Assembly (NCBI GenBank): GCA_049509915.1
Contig: JBEKZL010000260.1
Span: forward strand, 1 to 10,491
Length of the DNA: 10,491 nucleotides
Direction of reading: 5' to 3'
Origin: JBEKYD01 sp049509915
Lineage (GTDB): Bacteria; Acidobacteriota; Terriglobia; Bryobacterales; Bryobacteraceae
Positions 1 to 5,854 of this stretch are shown here, piece after piece (positions within the stretch are counted from its first letter, which is position 1; each line of letters begins with the position of its first letter). Below the pieces are notes generated by a model, which did not search any database, was not told where the DNA came from, and saw only the letters and a program-made list of their open reading frames with translations. Both the position numbers and the translations under genes were made by a program.

Positions 1-128
1 GTGAACGTGAATACCCAGGCGACTGTTTCCAGTCCACGATGCCGAGTCTTACGCAGCATGCCAACCGTCTTAACCCAGCCGAACACTTCTTCAATTCGTT
101 TCCGTTTCCGCTGACTCACTTGGTAGCC
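1..128 (-). mobile_element. IS5-family transposase, C-terminal fragment (runs off the left edge)
   Basis: The minus-strand frame entering from position 128 reads GYQVSQRKRKRIEEVFGW, then VKTVGMLRKTRHRG and a WVFTF segment, open to the window edge. This is the familiar C-terminal block of IS5-family DDE transposases: the Q-R-K-R-K-R-I-E-E-x-F-G-W motif carries the catalytic Glu region and is followed by K-T-x-x-x-L-R-K-T-R-H-R-G. Only this tail is present. The N-terminal and central parts, with the two catalytic Asp residues, are absent upstream, where the same frame instead encodes phage tape-measure sequence. The fragment is therefore a 5'-truncated copy that cannot transpose by itself. The exact IS boundary and terminal repeat are not visible because the 3' end lies outside the window. 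The family call rests on motif memory. Confidence 0.72.
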
Positions 129-524
129 CGCTACCATCTGCCTGAGTTTGTAAGCCAGCGTTACGAGGCGAACCGCCTCCGCTCCCTGCGCCTGAACCGC
201 GGCGAGGCTCTTTTCGAGTTCAATTTGGTCGTTGAGCTTGTCAATAGCGGCAGTGGTTTGCTCTTTGTGATGGGCGTCGTACTCAGCCCCGAACCCGGCC
301 CGGAGCTTTGTCGCATCGCCCGCGAATGCCGGGTCGTCGTAGTGTTCCTTCATCGCCCCCATTACTTGGGCCTCGACGTTCGCCTTCTTCGTGGCCTCGT
401 AGCCCTTTCCGATGACTTCCGTCAGGAGTTGCTGAGAGCGGATACGGTCATTGGTGGCCGTGGTTGTGGATTCGAGGTGAGCCTTCCAGGTAGCCTCCGT
501 TTCGGCGGACGCGATGGACTGCTC
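129..524 (-). pseudogene. Tape-measure gene, out-of-frame 3' continuation (about 132 codons)
   Basis: Shifting the minus-strand frame by one base at about 525 leaves a long open stretch that continues the upstream tape-measure protein naturally. The first residues are EQSIASAETEATWKAHLES, followed by helical, Ala/Glu/Lys-rich sequence such as VIGKGYEATKKANVEAQVM and LEKSLAAVQAQGAEAVRLV. Its composition and coiled-coil character match the gene upstream. One extra base (A on the coding strand at 525, in GCAATTAGAGCAG) explains the break. Near 129-137 the sequence changes abruptly into IS5-family transposase without leaving the frame, so the true C-terminus of the phage protein is lost. It is most likely a truncated remnant of the gene at 448-1785; the alternative is a sequencing indel in an otherwise longer fused ORF. 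Confidence 0.6.
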
Positions 525-1785
525 TAATTGCCTTGATCTGCGCTTTCTGGTCTTCCGATAGTTGGGTGTGGTGCTTTTCGAGCGCCTTATTGACTTCCTC
601 AATGGCCTTCTGAGCCTCACCGTATGCCCGCGCGAGTACTTGCGCCGCCTCCGGCTGGCCGATGGCCGCGAGCTTTGCCTTGACGGAATCCAGTTGCACC
701 CCAAGGGCCTTCATCCGGTCCTCGAACGGCTTGTCCAGTTGCGAGTTTTCGTTGGCCGCGGTGAGCGCGTCCTTCTTGGTGGTGAGCGCGTTATTGGTTC
801 CCTGGAGTGAGATATTGTCCATCTCGTACCCCAGTTGACGTAGCGCCCCGCGTAGCGTGGCCAGCCGAGAGGATTGATCGGCCGGCGTAGCCTGGTAGGT
901 GACACCCGCCGCCATCGTGGGGTCGCCAGAGAAGGCCCGTGGATCAACAACCGGGTGATCGTGCTGTTGCTGAAGTCGCGTGGACGCCGCAATCATCGCG
1001 TTGACTTTCGCGATTTCGGCGCTATAGGCCGCAAGTAGGCGCGTGGCCGTTTCGGTCTGCGCCGCGTCCTTCGACTTCAGGTCGGTAGCCTCACGGATCT
1101 TGCGATTGCCATCGTCCGTGATTCCCTCTATCGTTCCGATGAACCCGCCGTGTCCGGTATCGCCGCCGAACTCCTGTTTCAGGTCGCCCGTGCCTGCCTC
1201 ACCGAATAACTTACGCCAGAAGCCGACGTTCTCTTCCTTAAGGAGCTTATTGAGGTTCCCGAGATCCTTTTCGAGAGAATCGGCCAACTTGTCGGCTGAC
1301 ACGCGCGCCTCATCCAACGCGAGCTTGAGCGTGTTTTGGCGCTTACCCTCTAACTTTGCGATGTCATTGGCAAGCCGATCATTCGCTACCTGGAGTTCAT
1401 CGTTTGTGAGGTGCAAGGGTTCGTTGAGCGAACGGAACGCCGCCCCGATCTTCCCAGGCGCCTGCTGTATTTCCTTGAAAAAGTCAGCGACCTTAGTGGT
1501 AAGGTTTACCACCATTCCAACAGCCGCAGCGGTGCCGAACGCCGCAAAGGCGGATTGCGCAACCTTCCCGAGTCCGAGGGTGTTAACGAGTAACTGGCTC
1601 ACCGCGCGAGTATTGTTACCGATGTTCCCCTCAAGAATCTTCATCTCCATCGCAGCTTGCCGCGCGGAACCGGACCCGGCGTTGCCAAACTCCTTCAGTC
1701 CGGCCTTACCCTTCTCCAGGTCAACGAGCATTTTGGCGGTCCCGGCATTTACGTCGATGGAAATCACCGCGGCCTTGCGAGCCAT
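448..1785 (-). CDS. Phage tail tape-measure-like protein (frameshifted, truncated)
   Basis: The 445-residue product resembles tape-measure proteins of tailed phages, which set tail length and line the tail tube. The start, MARKAAVISIDVNAGTAKML, is the typical short beta/helix opening of tape-measure proteins. It is followed by a hydrophobic Ala/Gly/Val segment at about 76-95 and long Lys/Glu/Ala/Leu-rich predicted coiled coils at about 120-205 and 340-420. There is no enzymatic motif. The ATG overlaps the stop of the upstream small membrane-protein gene (TAATG), suggesting translational coupling. The last 24 or so residues are Arg/Gly/His-rich and unlike the rest: a one-base insertion near 525 moves translation out of frame, and the original frame resumes at 524-129. 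Even restored, about 552 residues are short for this family because the 3' end is replaced by transposase sequence. The rest of the tail module is not in the window, so this is a prophage relic. Exact homology is not checked. Confidence 0.68.
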   Translation of the reverse strand: MARKAAVISIDVNAGTAKMLVDLEKGKAGLKEFGNAGSGSARQAAMEMKILEGNIGNNTRAVSQLLVNTLGLGKVAQSAFAAFGTAAAVGMVVNLTTKVADFFKEIQQAPGKIGAAFRSLNEPLHLTNDELQVANDRLANDIAKLEGKRQNTLKLALDEARVSADKLADSLEKDLGNLNKLLKEENVGFWRKLFGEAGTGDLKQEFGGDTGHGGFIGTIEGITDDGNRKIREATDLKSKDAAQTETATRLLAAYSAEIAKVNAMIAASTRLQQQHDHPVVDPRAFSGDPTMAAGVTYQATPADQSSRLATLRGALRQLGYEMDNISLQGTNNALTTKKDALTAANENSQLDKPFEDRMKALGVQLDSVKAKLAAIGQPEAAQVLARAYGEAQKAIEEVNKALEKHHTQLSEDQKAQIKAIRAVHRVRRNGGYLEGSPRIHNHGHQ

Positions 1786-2039
1786 TAGTCGCCCTCCAAG
1801 TTGAGGCTCTCCAGGTAACTCTCCACGGAGTTCTCCAGGTCACGCGCCAAGCCGCGAGCCAATTCAGCCAGGGCAGCGTTTTCGCGCCTGAGTTTTACCA
1901 TCCCCCTCCACAGCACCGCGGCTTCGATAAATTCGAGGCAGGCGCCGACAGCCAAAGCCGCCCCGATCTTCCAGCCCGCCACCCACCACGCCGCCAAAGC
2001 GACAATGAGAATCGTCATTTCGTTCAAGTCCTCTTTCAT
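1785..2039 (-). CDS. Small single-span membrane protein of the phage module
   Basis: This gene encodes 84 residues from ATG 2039, or 77 from ATG 2018. A hydrophobic Trp/Ala-rich segment near the N-terminus (TILIVALAAWWVAGWKIGAA, continuing ALAVGACLEF) should span the membrane. It is followed by an amphipathic charged helix (LRRENAALAELARGLARDLE) and an acidic tail. The start at 2039 overlaps an upstream TGA as ATGA, and the stop overlaps the tape-measure ATG as TAATG. Both are signs of tight coupling, and they favour 2039. The internal ATG at 2018 has a purine-rich GAGGA about 10 bases upstream and cannot be excluded. Being next to a tape-measure gene suggests a phage-encoded membrane or holin-like accessory protein, but the family is not recognised and a lysis role is only a guess. 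Confidence 0.62.
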   Translation of the reverse strand: MKEDLNEMTILIVALAAWWVAGWKIGAALAVGACLEFIEAAVLWRGMVKLRRENAALAELARGLARDLENSVESYLESLNLEGD

Positions 2040-2203
2040 GCGTTTAAACGCTCGATACCATCGCCATTGCGGGAAAACCGCACCCGATAGCAGGGGCACA
2101 GTTTGGCAATTACCTGGTAAGGCATACCAGGTAATCGGCCATTCAAGGCTCGCTCGCCTTTCGTCCACCAATAGCGAGTGGACACTTCGGCCGCGCGGGC
2201 ATC
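2036..2203 (-). pseudogene. Former C-terminus of the serine recombinase, after an in-frame TGA
   Basis: Downstream of the recombinase TGA (2204-2206) the same frame stays open for 55 codons, starting DARAAEVSTRYWWTK and ending in VRFSRNGDGIERLNA, then TGA in an ATGA overlap with the next gene. Aligned to the second recombinase in this window, the recombinase end plus this stretch matches its helix-turn-helix: FDRLKALEMRKHGASI-stop-DA.RAAEVS against FSRDKAAEMRRQGMSS-R-AIGKKMGIP. A CGA (Arg) to TGA transition would explain the stop, and one residue also appears to be missing. The far part, from WTKGERALNG onward, could be an extra tail or a fused small HTH/excisionase-like remnant. A short gene starting at GTG 2185 is the alternative reading. 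Confidence 0.45.
2109..2135. repeat. Perfect 11-bp inverted repeat
   Basis: ATTACCTGGTA (2109-2119) and TACCAGGTAAT (2125-2135) are perfect inverted copies around a 5-base loop, AGGCA. The dyad lies inside the frame that continues from the truncated recombinase and about 70 bases upstream of the phage membrane-protein start. It has no T-tract, so an operator or recombinase-binding site is as likely as an RNA hairpin. The function is inferred only from symmetry. Confidence 0.6.
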
Positions 2204-2764
2204 TCAGATAGAGGCGCCGTGTTTGCGCATCTCGAGAGCTTTCAGGCGATCGAATTCGCGGCGCTGACCGCCGGCGGGCAGGTCCTTTCCACTGTGCGAA
2301 TGTCGGCGCTTGCCGATCTCGCCCGCGACGTACGCGCGGCGGTACTCGGCCAGACCGTGAGTCGTTATCTCCCAAATCAGGTCGCGCTCCAGCTGCGCCA
2401 GCACACTCAGAAATCTGAGGAGCAACTTGCCCATCGGCGAGCGCTCGTTGGTCTCGATTCCTTGGCTGATCACGATCAGGCGAACCCCCACCCGGGCGAG
2501 ATCCTGGACGTTGCGGATGAAGTCCACCACGCTCCGGCCGAAGCGGTCCGCCTTCCACGCCAGCACCGCTTCGAACTTGCGGGCTCTCGCATCGGTGAGT
2601 AGGCGATCGAGGACGGGCCGGCGTGAGCCCTCTTTGCCCCACGCTCGATCGACGTAGTCGATCACGGGCCATTGCATGATGCTTGCGTGCCGATGCAGAT
2701 CGGCAAGCTGGATTTCACAATTCTGGTCTTGGGTGGACACCCGGGCGTAGACGGCGACGATCAT
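2204..2764 (-). CDS. Small serine recombinase (resolvase/invertase type), C-terminally truncated
   Basis: The 186-residue product is a DNA recombinase that cuts and rejoins DNA through a serine. VAVYARVSTQDQ holds the nucleophile Ser10 and Arg8, and KADRFGRS (71-78) holds the catalytic Arg pair (74, 77). The block GIETNERSPMGKLLLRFLSV followed by LAQLERDLI (to about 130) is the usual end of the catalytic domain and start of the long E helix. A short hinge and the first HTH helix (FDRLKALEMRKHG) follow, and then the reading stops. Resolvases normally finish with a complete HTH, so this copy probably binds DNA poorly. I start it at ATG 2764, directly before the conserved beta strand. The frame is open up to GTG 2878, but that extension has no recombinase features and overlaps a palindrome. 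No good ribosome-binding site is visible. It is paralogous to the recombinase at 9655-10254, in the same orientation. Confidence 0.85.
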   Translation of the reverse strand: MIVAVYARVSTQDQNCEIQLADLHRHASIMQWPVIDYVDRAWGKEGSRRPVLDRLLTDARARKFEAVLAWKADRFGRSVVDFIRNVQDLARVGVRLIVISQGIETNERSPMGKLLLRFLSVLAQLERDLIWEITTHGLAEYRRAYVAGEIGKRRHSHSGKDLPAGGQRREFDRLKALEMRKHGASI

Positions 2765-2848
2765 ACAGTGTGTATCGGCATGTCCCACGGCCTCCATTTC
2801 TCCGCGCCAATCGCGTGTCGCCGGCAAAAGCTCCACCGACCATTCCGA

Positions 2849-2878
2849 GTGTCCCAAAGACAGTAGGTCATGGGACAC
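2849..2878. repeat. 8-bp inverted repeat GTGTCCCA / TGGGACAC
   Basis: GTGTCCCA (2849-2856) and TGGGACAC (2871-2878) are perfect inverted copies around a 14-base spacer. A third TGTCCCA occurs nearby at about 2777-2783. The cluster lies just upstream of the serine recombinase gene, so it may be the terminus of an insertion element, a recombinase core or accessory site, or an operator. The sequence alone does not separate these. Confidence 0.5.
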
Positions 2879-3168
2879 ACTCTCCCTGTAGTTTCAAACT
2901 CTTGGAGCAGGTTTTTGCCTGCTGATGCCTTGGGGATGCCCTCTGCGGCCAGGCCGCGGCAAAAGGGCGCGATATTTCGCTCCCGCAAACTACTGCGTGA
3001 ATTACTTGCGCGCGCGAGAGCACGCCGCAACGGCCTAGCCGTTTAAGTATCACCTTACGCCTGTGCGCTCCGAATGGTGGCGTTGTGGCACGTTCAGCAG
3101 CGGCGCGCCTTGCGAGCGCGCCATGATGCATCGCCGGCGCCACCGCCCGCAGCAAGGTGCACGCGTTT

Positions 3169-3203
3169 GGTGACGGTCCCCACAAGCGCGCGGGGACATC
3201 ACC
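3169..3203. repeat. Imperfect palindrome GGTGACGGTCCCC / GGGGACATCACC
   Basis: The left arm at 3169-3181 and the right arm at 3192-3203 pair over 11 positions (GGTGA and GTCCCC), interrupted by one mismatch/bulge, around the 10-base spacer ACAAGCGCGC. A third related unit, AGGGAACGGAAGTGATC, follows about 9 bases later. Closely packed, alternating copies of a GGGGAC-TCACC-like unit resemble REP-type palindromes or transposon ends. There are no flanking coding sequences to identify the element. Confidence 0.5.
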
Positions 3204-3436
3204 ATTTTCAGGGAACGGAAGTGATCAACTGGGCCGCCAAGTTTCCTGAATCCCGACTTCGCGGGCGGCTGGTGGTGGGATGGGAATTTCGCAACAGCTA
3301 CTGCTGTGCGGCTCGCCCCAATCGACTCGCCGCCATCGCCAACTTCCCGTTTGCCGGCCACACGCTCGCAATCGTCGCGCGATCGGAGTTGTAGGGCAGG
3401 GGGCGTAAGAATGGTGCTGCACGCATTCGCTTATAA

Positions 3437-3453
3437 CCACCCGGGGCGGATGG
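3437..3453 (-). terminator. Possible hairpin downstream of the esterase gene
   Basis: CCACCCG (3437-3443) can pair with CGGATGG (3447-3453) across a GGG loop with one mismatch, about 30 bases after the esterase stop (TGA followed directly by TAA). There is no run of T on the transcript side, so if it ends transcription it is not a classical intrinsic terminator. The call is weak. Confidence 0.22.
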
Positions 3454-3483
3454 CCCGACCCGTGCAGTGTCAAGTGTTCGTTA

Positions 3484-5163
3484 TCAGGCCAGCAGCTTGC
3501 GCACTTCACCTTCCGGATCGTCTGTCATCCGGCAGTTGTTATCGAACACCATCGTCTGGCCCCGCGTCGGATCGAATGGCTCCCACCTCAAGCCTGGCTG
3601 GCTGGGATTGCCTGTCCTGGCGAAATTGGCCCAGGCCGTTGCCATCTTCTTCGCCAGTGCCTGAGCTTCCGGCCCGTTGCCGGTGCCCTGCTCGGCGCGC
3701 TTGGTATTGTCGAAGCAGAAAGCCAGCTCCGCCGTGTGCCAGGCGCCGGCATCTTCCAGCATCGGCGACTGCCAGGTGAAGTACCACGCGTAGGCGGCCG
3801 CGGCCTTCTGATTGCACTTCATGGTGGCCATGCGCGTCACGTTGTTGCGCATCCCGAGGCCGTTCAACCCGCCTCCGCTGCACATATAGGACAGCGTTCG
3901 AATGCTCTTCTCCGGATGCGCTTTCTTCAGCCCCGCCACTAGCGCCTTCGCCTTGGCCTCACCGTAATTCTTCGTGAGGGTGGCCAGCCACTCGGCTTCC
4001 GTTGGCCCGGAAAGCATCGTGTTGCCTTCCTCGCTCACCGAGCCGAACAACAGCGGTACGTTCTTCGAAATCTCCGGCGCGGCATCGAAGAAGGACCGCA
4101 TCGTAATGAGGCGGCCGTCGACGGTCGGGCCCGGACCCACCCGCGGTTTGGCGGTACCCGGCGCTGGGGTCGGCCCACCGGCGCCCGCCGGCGGGTTCAT
4201 CCTGGCCGCGACGGCATTGCCGATCTCGTTCAACTTAGCCCATTCCAGTTCCTGGAGTGCGGCGATGTCCTTGACGCCGAGCTCGGCGATCACCTGTTTG
4301 GCGTACTCTCTCGATTCCTCAACGCCGGGAGGATTGCCACCCCCGCCCGACTGTGCCGACGCGCGGTGGATCAGTCCCTCCGCTGAGGGCATCCCGAGTA
4401 GCGTGGTCACCTTGGAGCCTCCTCCCGACTGGCCGTAAATCATGACGCAGCCGGGATCGCCGCCGAAGTTGGCGATGTTGTCCCGAACCCAGCGAAGCGC
4501 CGCGACCAGGTCCATCATCCCGACGTTTATCGAATCGGCGTATGCCGGCCCGCCAATAGACGACACGTCGAGAAATCCGAGAGCGTTGAGGCGGTGATTG
4601 ACCGTGACCGACACTACATCGTGATGCCGGGCTATTTGCGCCCCGTCCTGGGAGGCGAGTTCATAGGCCGAACCGAACGTGAAGCCGCCGCCATGGATGT
4701 AGAACATCACCGGGCGTTTACCGGTAAGGCTGGGCGTCCAGATGTTCACCTTGAGCATGTCCTGGCTCTGCCAGCCGTCGGTCCACTGCTGAAGGAAAGT
4801 CTGTTCGCTCGACCAGTTGTGCAGGCGCTGCGGGCAATTGGCGCCGTAGGTCAGGGCAGGGTACTCACCGTCCCACGGCGCGGCCGGCTTGGCTGGGAGC
4901 CACCGGTTCTCGCCCCCGGTATTGGCGCCGTATGGGACGCCTTTGAAGGTCAGCACGCCGTCCTCGACATAGCCGCGCACCTTCCCGTATTGCGTCTTCG
5001 CAACGGCCGATCGCGGCGTACTGCAACTCGCCCCCGCAGCATGGACAGTTCTGAGGTCCGAACTGGACGCTGCCCCTGCCAGCGTGGCCACACCTGCTGT
5101 GGCCGACAGCAGCGCCTGGCGACGATTGAATCCGCGACTATTTTCCGAATTCGACCTGGACAT
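3484..5163 (-). CDS. Tat-exported type B carboxylesterase
   Basis: The 559-residue enzyme belongs to the carboxylesterase type B/cholinesterase-like alpha/beta-hydrolase family and hydrolyses carboxylic esters. FNRRQALLSATAGVATLAGA (from 12) is a Tat signal, so the product should be exported folded. FKGVPYGANTGGENRW (from 73) is the family's N-terminal block. HGGG (157-160) forms the oxyanion hole. GQSGG (244-248) carries the nucleophile Ser246 in place of the commoner GESAG. SEEG gives Glu379, and GAWHTAEL gives His476. A Pro/Gly-rich insert spans about 323-347. I chose ATG 5163 rather than the open upstream start at 5223 because GAGGAG lies 5 bases before it and the Tat motif then sits at the N-terminus. 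The length is normal. It stands alone, with no co-directional neighbour within 400 bases upstream. The natural substrate is unknown; aryl, aliphatic or plant-derived esters are possible. Confidence 0.93.
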   Translation of the reverse strand: MSRSNSENSRGFNRRQALLSATAGVATLAGAASSSDLRTVHAAGASCSTPRSAVAKTQYGKVRGYVEDGVLTFKGVPYGANTGGENRWLPAKPAAPWDGEYPALTYGANCPQRLHNWSSEQTFLQQWTDGWQSQDMLKVNIWTPSLTGKRPVMFYIHGGGFTFGSAYELASQDGAQIARHHDVVSVTVNHRLNALGFLDVSSIGGPAYADSINVGMMDLVAALRWVRDNIANFGGDPGCVMIYGQSGGGSKVTTLLGMPSAEGLIHRASAQSGGGGNPPGVEESREYAKQVIAELGVKDIAALQELEWAKLNEIGNAVAARMNPPAGAGGPTPAPGTAKPRVGPGPTVDGRLITMRSFFDAAPEISKNVPLLFGSVSEEGNTMLSGPTEAEWLATLTKNYGEAKAKALVAGLKKAHPEKSIRTLSYMCSGGGLNGLGMRNNVTRMATMKCNQKAAAAYAWYFTWQSPMLEDAGAWHTAELAFCFDNTKRAEQGTGNGPEAQALAKKMATAWANFARTGNPSQPGLRWEPFDPTRGQTMVFDNNCRMTDDPEGEVRKLLA

Positions 5164-5168
5164 TTTCT

Positions 5169-5174
5169 CTCCTC
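5169..5174 (-). promoter_or_regulatory. Strong ribosome-binding site that sets the esterase start
   Basis: On the coding strand GCGAGGAGAGAAA immediately precedes ATG 5163, with GAGGAG ending 5 bases upstream. This near-consensus site outweighs the longer open frame that begins at 5223. Confidence 0.75.
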
Positions 5175-5195
5175 GCGGGGCGCATCCGGCCCGTT

Positions 5196-5227
5196 CGTTG
5201 TGATCGAGCTCGACCCTTGACACAACG
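5196..5227. promoter_or_regulatory. Possible operator in the esterase leader
   Basis: CGTTGTG (5196-5202) and CACAACG (5221-5227) are perfect 7-bp inverted arms around 18 bases that contain the palindrome TCGAGCTCGA (5204-5213). The nested dyad lies 33-64 bases upstream of the esterase start, where a repressor or activator would bind. Farther up, TATACT (minus strand, 5324-5319) could be a -10 element, but no convincing -35 is visible. No regulator gene is nearby. Confidence 0.35.
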
Positions 5228-5854
5228 GATGTAAGGTGTTGTCTCCACAGCCTGGCGCCGCCGTGGCCGACAAGTAAGATGAGCCGGGCGTTTCCATGTG
5301 AGCGACCCGGAACGGATCAGTATACAACGATTCGCACTGACCTTTTCCGAATCGGACCTGGAATCCTTATTACTGTTCCGCGGACGCCTGTGGCGCTACC
5401 GGAAATTGTCCGGATTGTTTATTGATCACGCGCTGGCCGGAAATTGACCCATCGCCTTTGGCGTGGGCCTCGCAGGATACCTGGCGATAATCCATACCGC
5501 CCGCAACGGGTCAGGCTGCCCCGAAAAGGGTTCGAGGACCTGCGGGCGCCGAAGAACTTCCTGCCCCACCCTTCCGCCAACCGGGGGCCCGCGTCGGCCA
5601 AATCCTGGCTTTGTACGAGTGGCGCGTGATCCTATCGGAGCATCATGCGCCCGGAATATTCGTGTCGAGAACGAGATGGGTTGCGGCCCTGCGGGTCACA
5701 GCATCAGTCGCCATGGGACTGATGCGAAACGATCCACAAATGAGGACATCGAGATATTCAGCGGCGGGCATAGAGAAGCGAACTGAAGTCCCCGACCTTG
5801 GTAACGCCCGGCAAACACGGAATAGCGGGAACGAAAGCTGTACAATGGCTCTCT
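5228..5854. other. Intergenic region between the divergent esterase and VWFA-related genes
   Basis: About 630 bases lie between two divergently transcribed genes. No ORF here looks like a protein on either strand. Besides the 5343-5362 repeat, CCGGAAATTG occurs twice in direct orientation (5399-5408 and 5437-5446). The first copy is part of CCGGA-AATTG-TCCGG, a 5-bp dyad. TACAAT at 5841-5846 could be a -10 box for the plus-strand gene, but the spacing to its GTG start is very short and no -35 is evident. Confidence 0.4.
5343..5362. repeat. Near-copy of the esterase N-terminal codons
   Basis: TTTTCCGAATCGGACCTGGA (5343-5362) matches 18 of 20 bases of 5141-5160, which encodes esterase residues just after the start codon. 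The copy lies in non-coding sequence 200 bases upstream in the same orientation. It may be a partial tandem duplication of the gene start or a binding site that the coding sequence happens to share. Confidence 0.5.

Larger units (their letters stand above)
2765..3483. other. Gene-poor stretch with mobile-element-like palindromes
   Basis: About 720 bases carry no ORF with protein-family character on either strand; the open frames are short, Arg/Pro/Cys-rich and without sensible starts. The visible structure is a pair of strong inverted repeats (2849-2878 and 3169-3203), a small hairpin at 3029-3043 (AACGGC-CTA-GCCGTT), and a weak hairpin after the esterase gene. A short helical peptide frame (minus strand, about 2880-3000, containing RERNIAPFCRGLAAEGIPK) may be a scrap of an old gene, but I cannot name it. 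Confidence 0.5.

Noticed and set aside
1785..2672. 295-codon minus-strand ORF ending at 1785
   Set aside because: Residues before about 2039 are Arg/Pro/Ser-rich and overlap the recombinase in another frame. Only the last 84 codons look real.
3074..3394. 106-codon plus-strand ORF
   Set aside because: It runs through the palindromic repeat cluster, has mixed composition and no domain signature, and lacks a ribosome-binding site.
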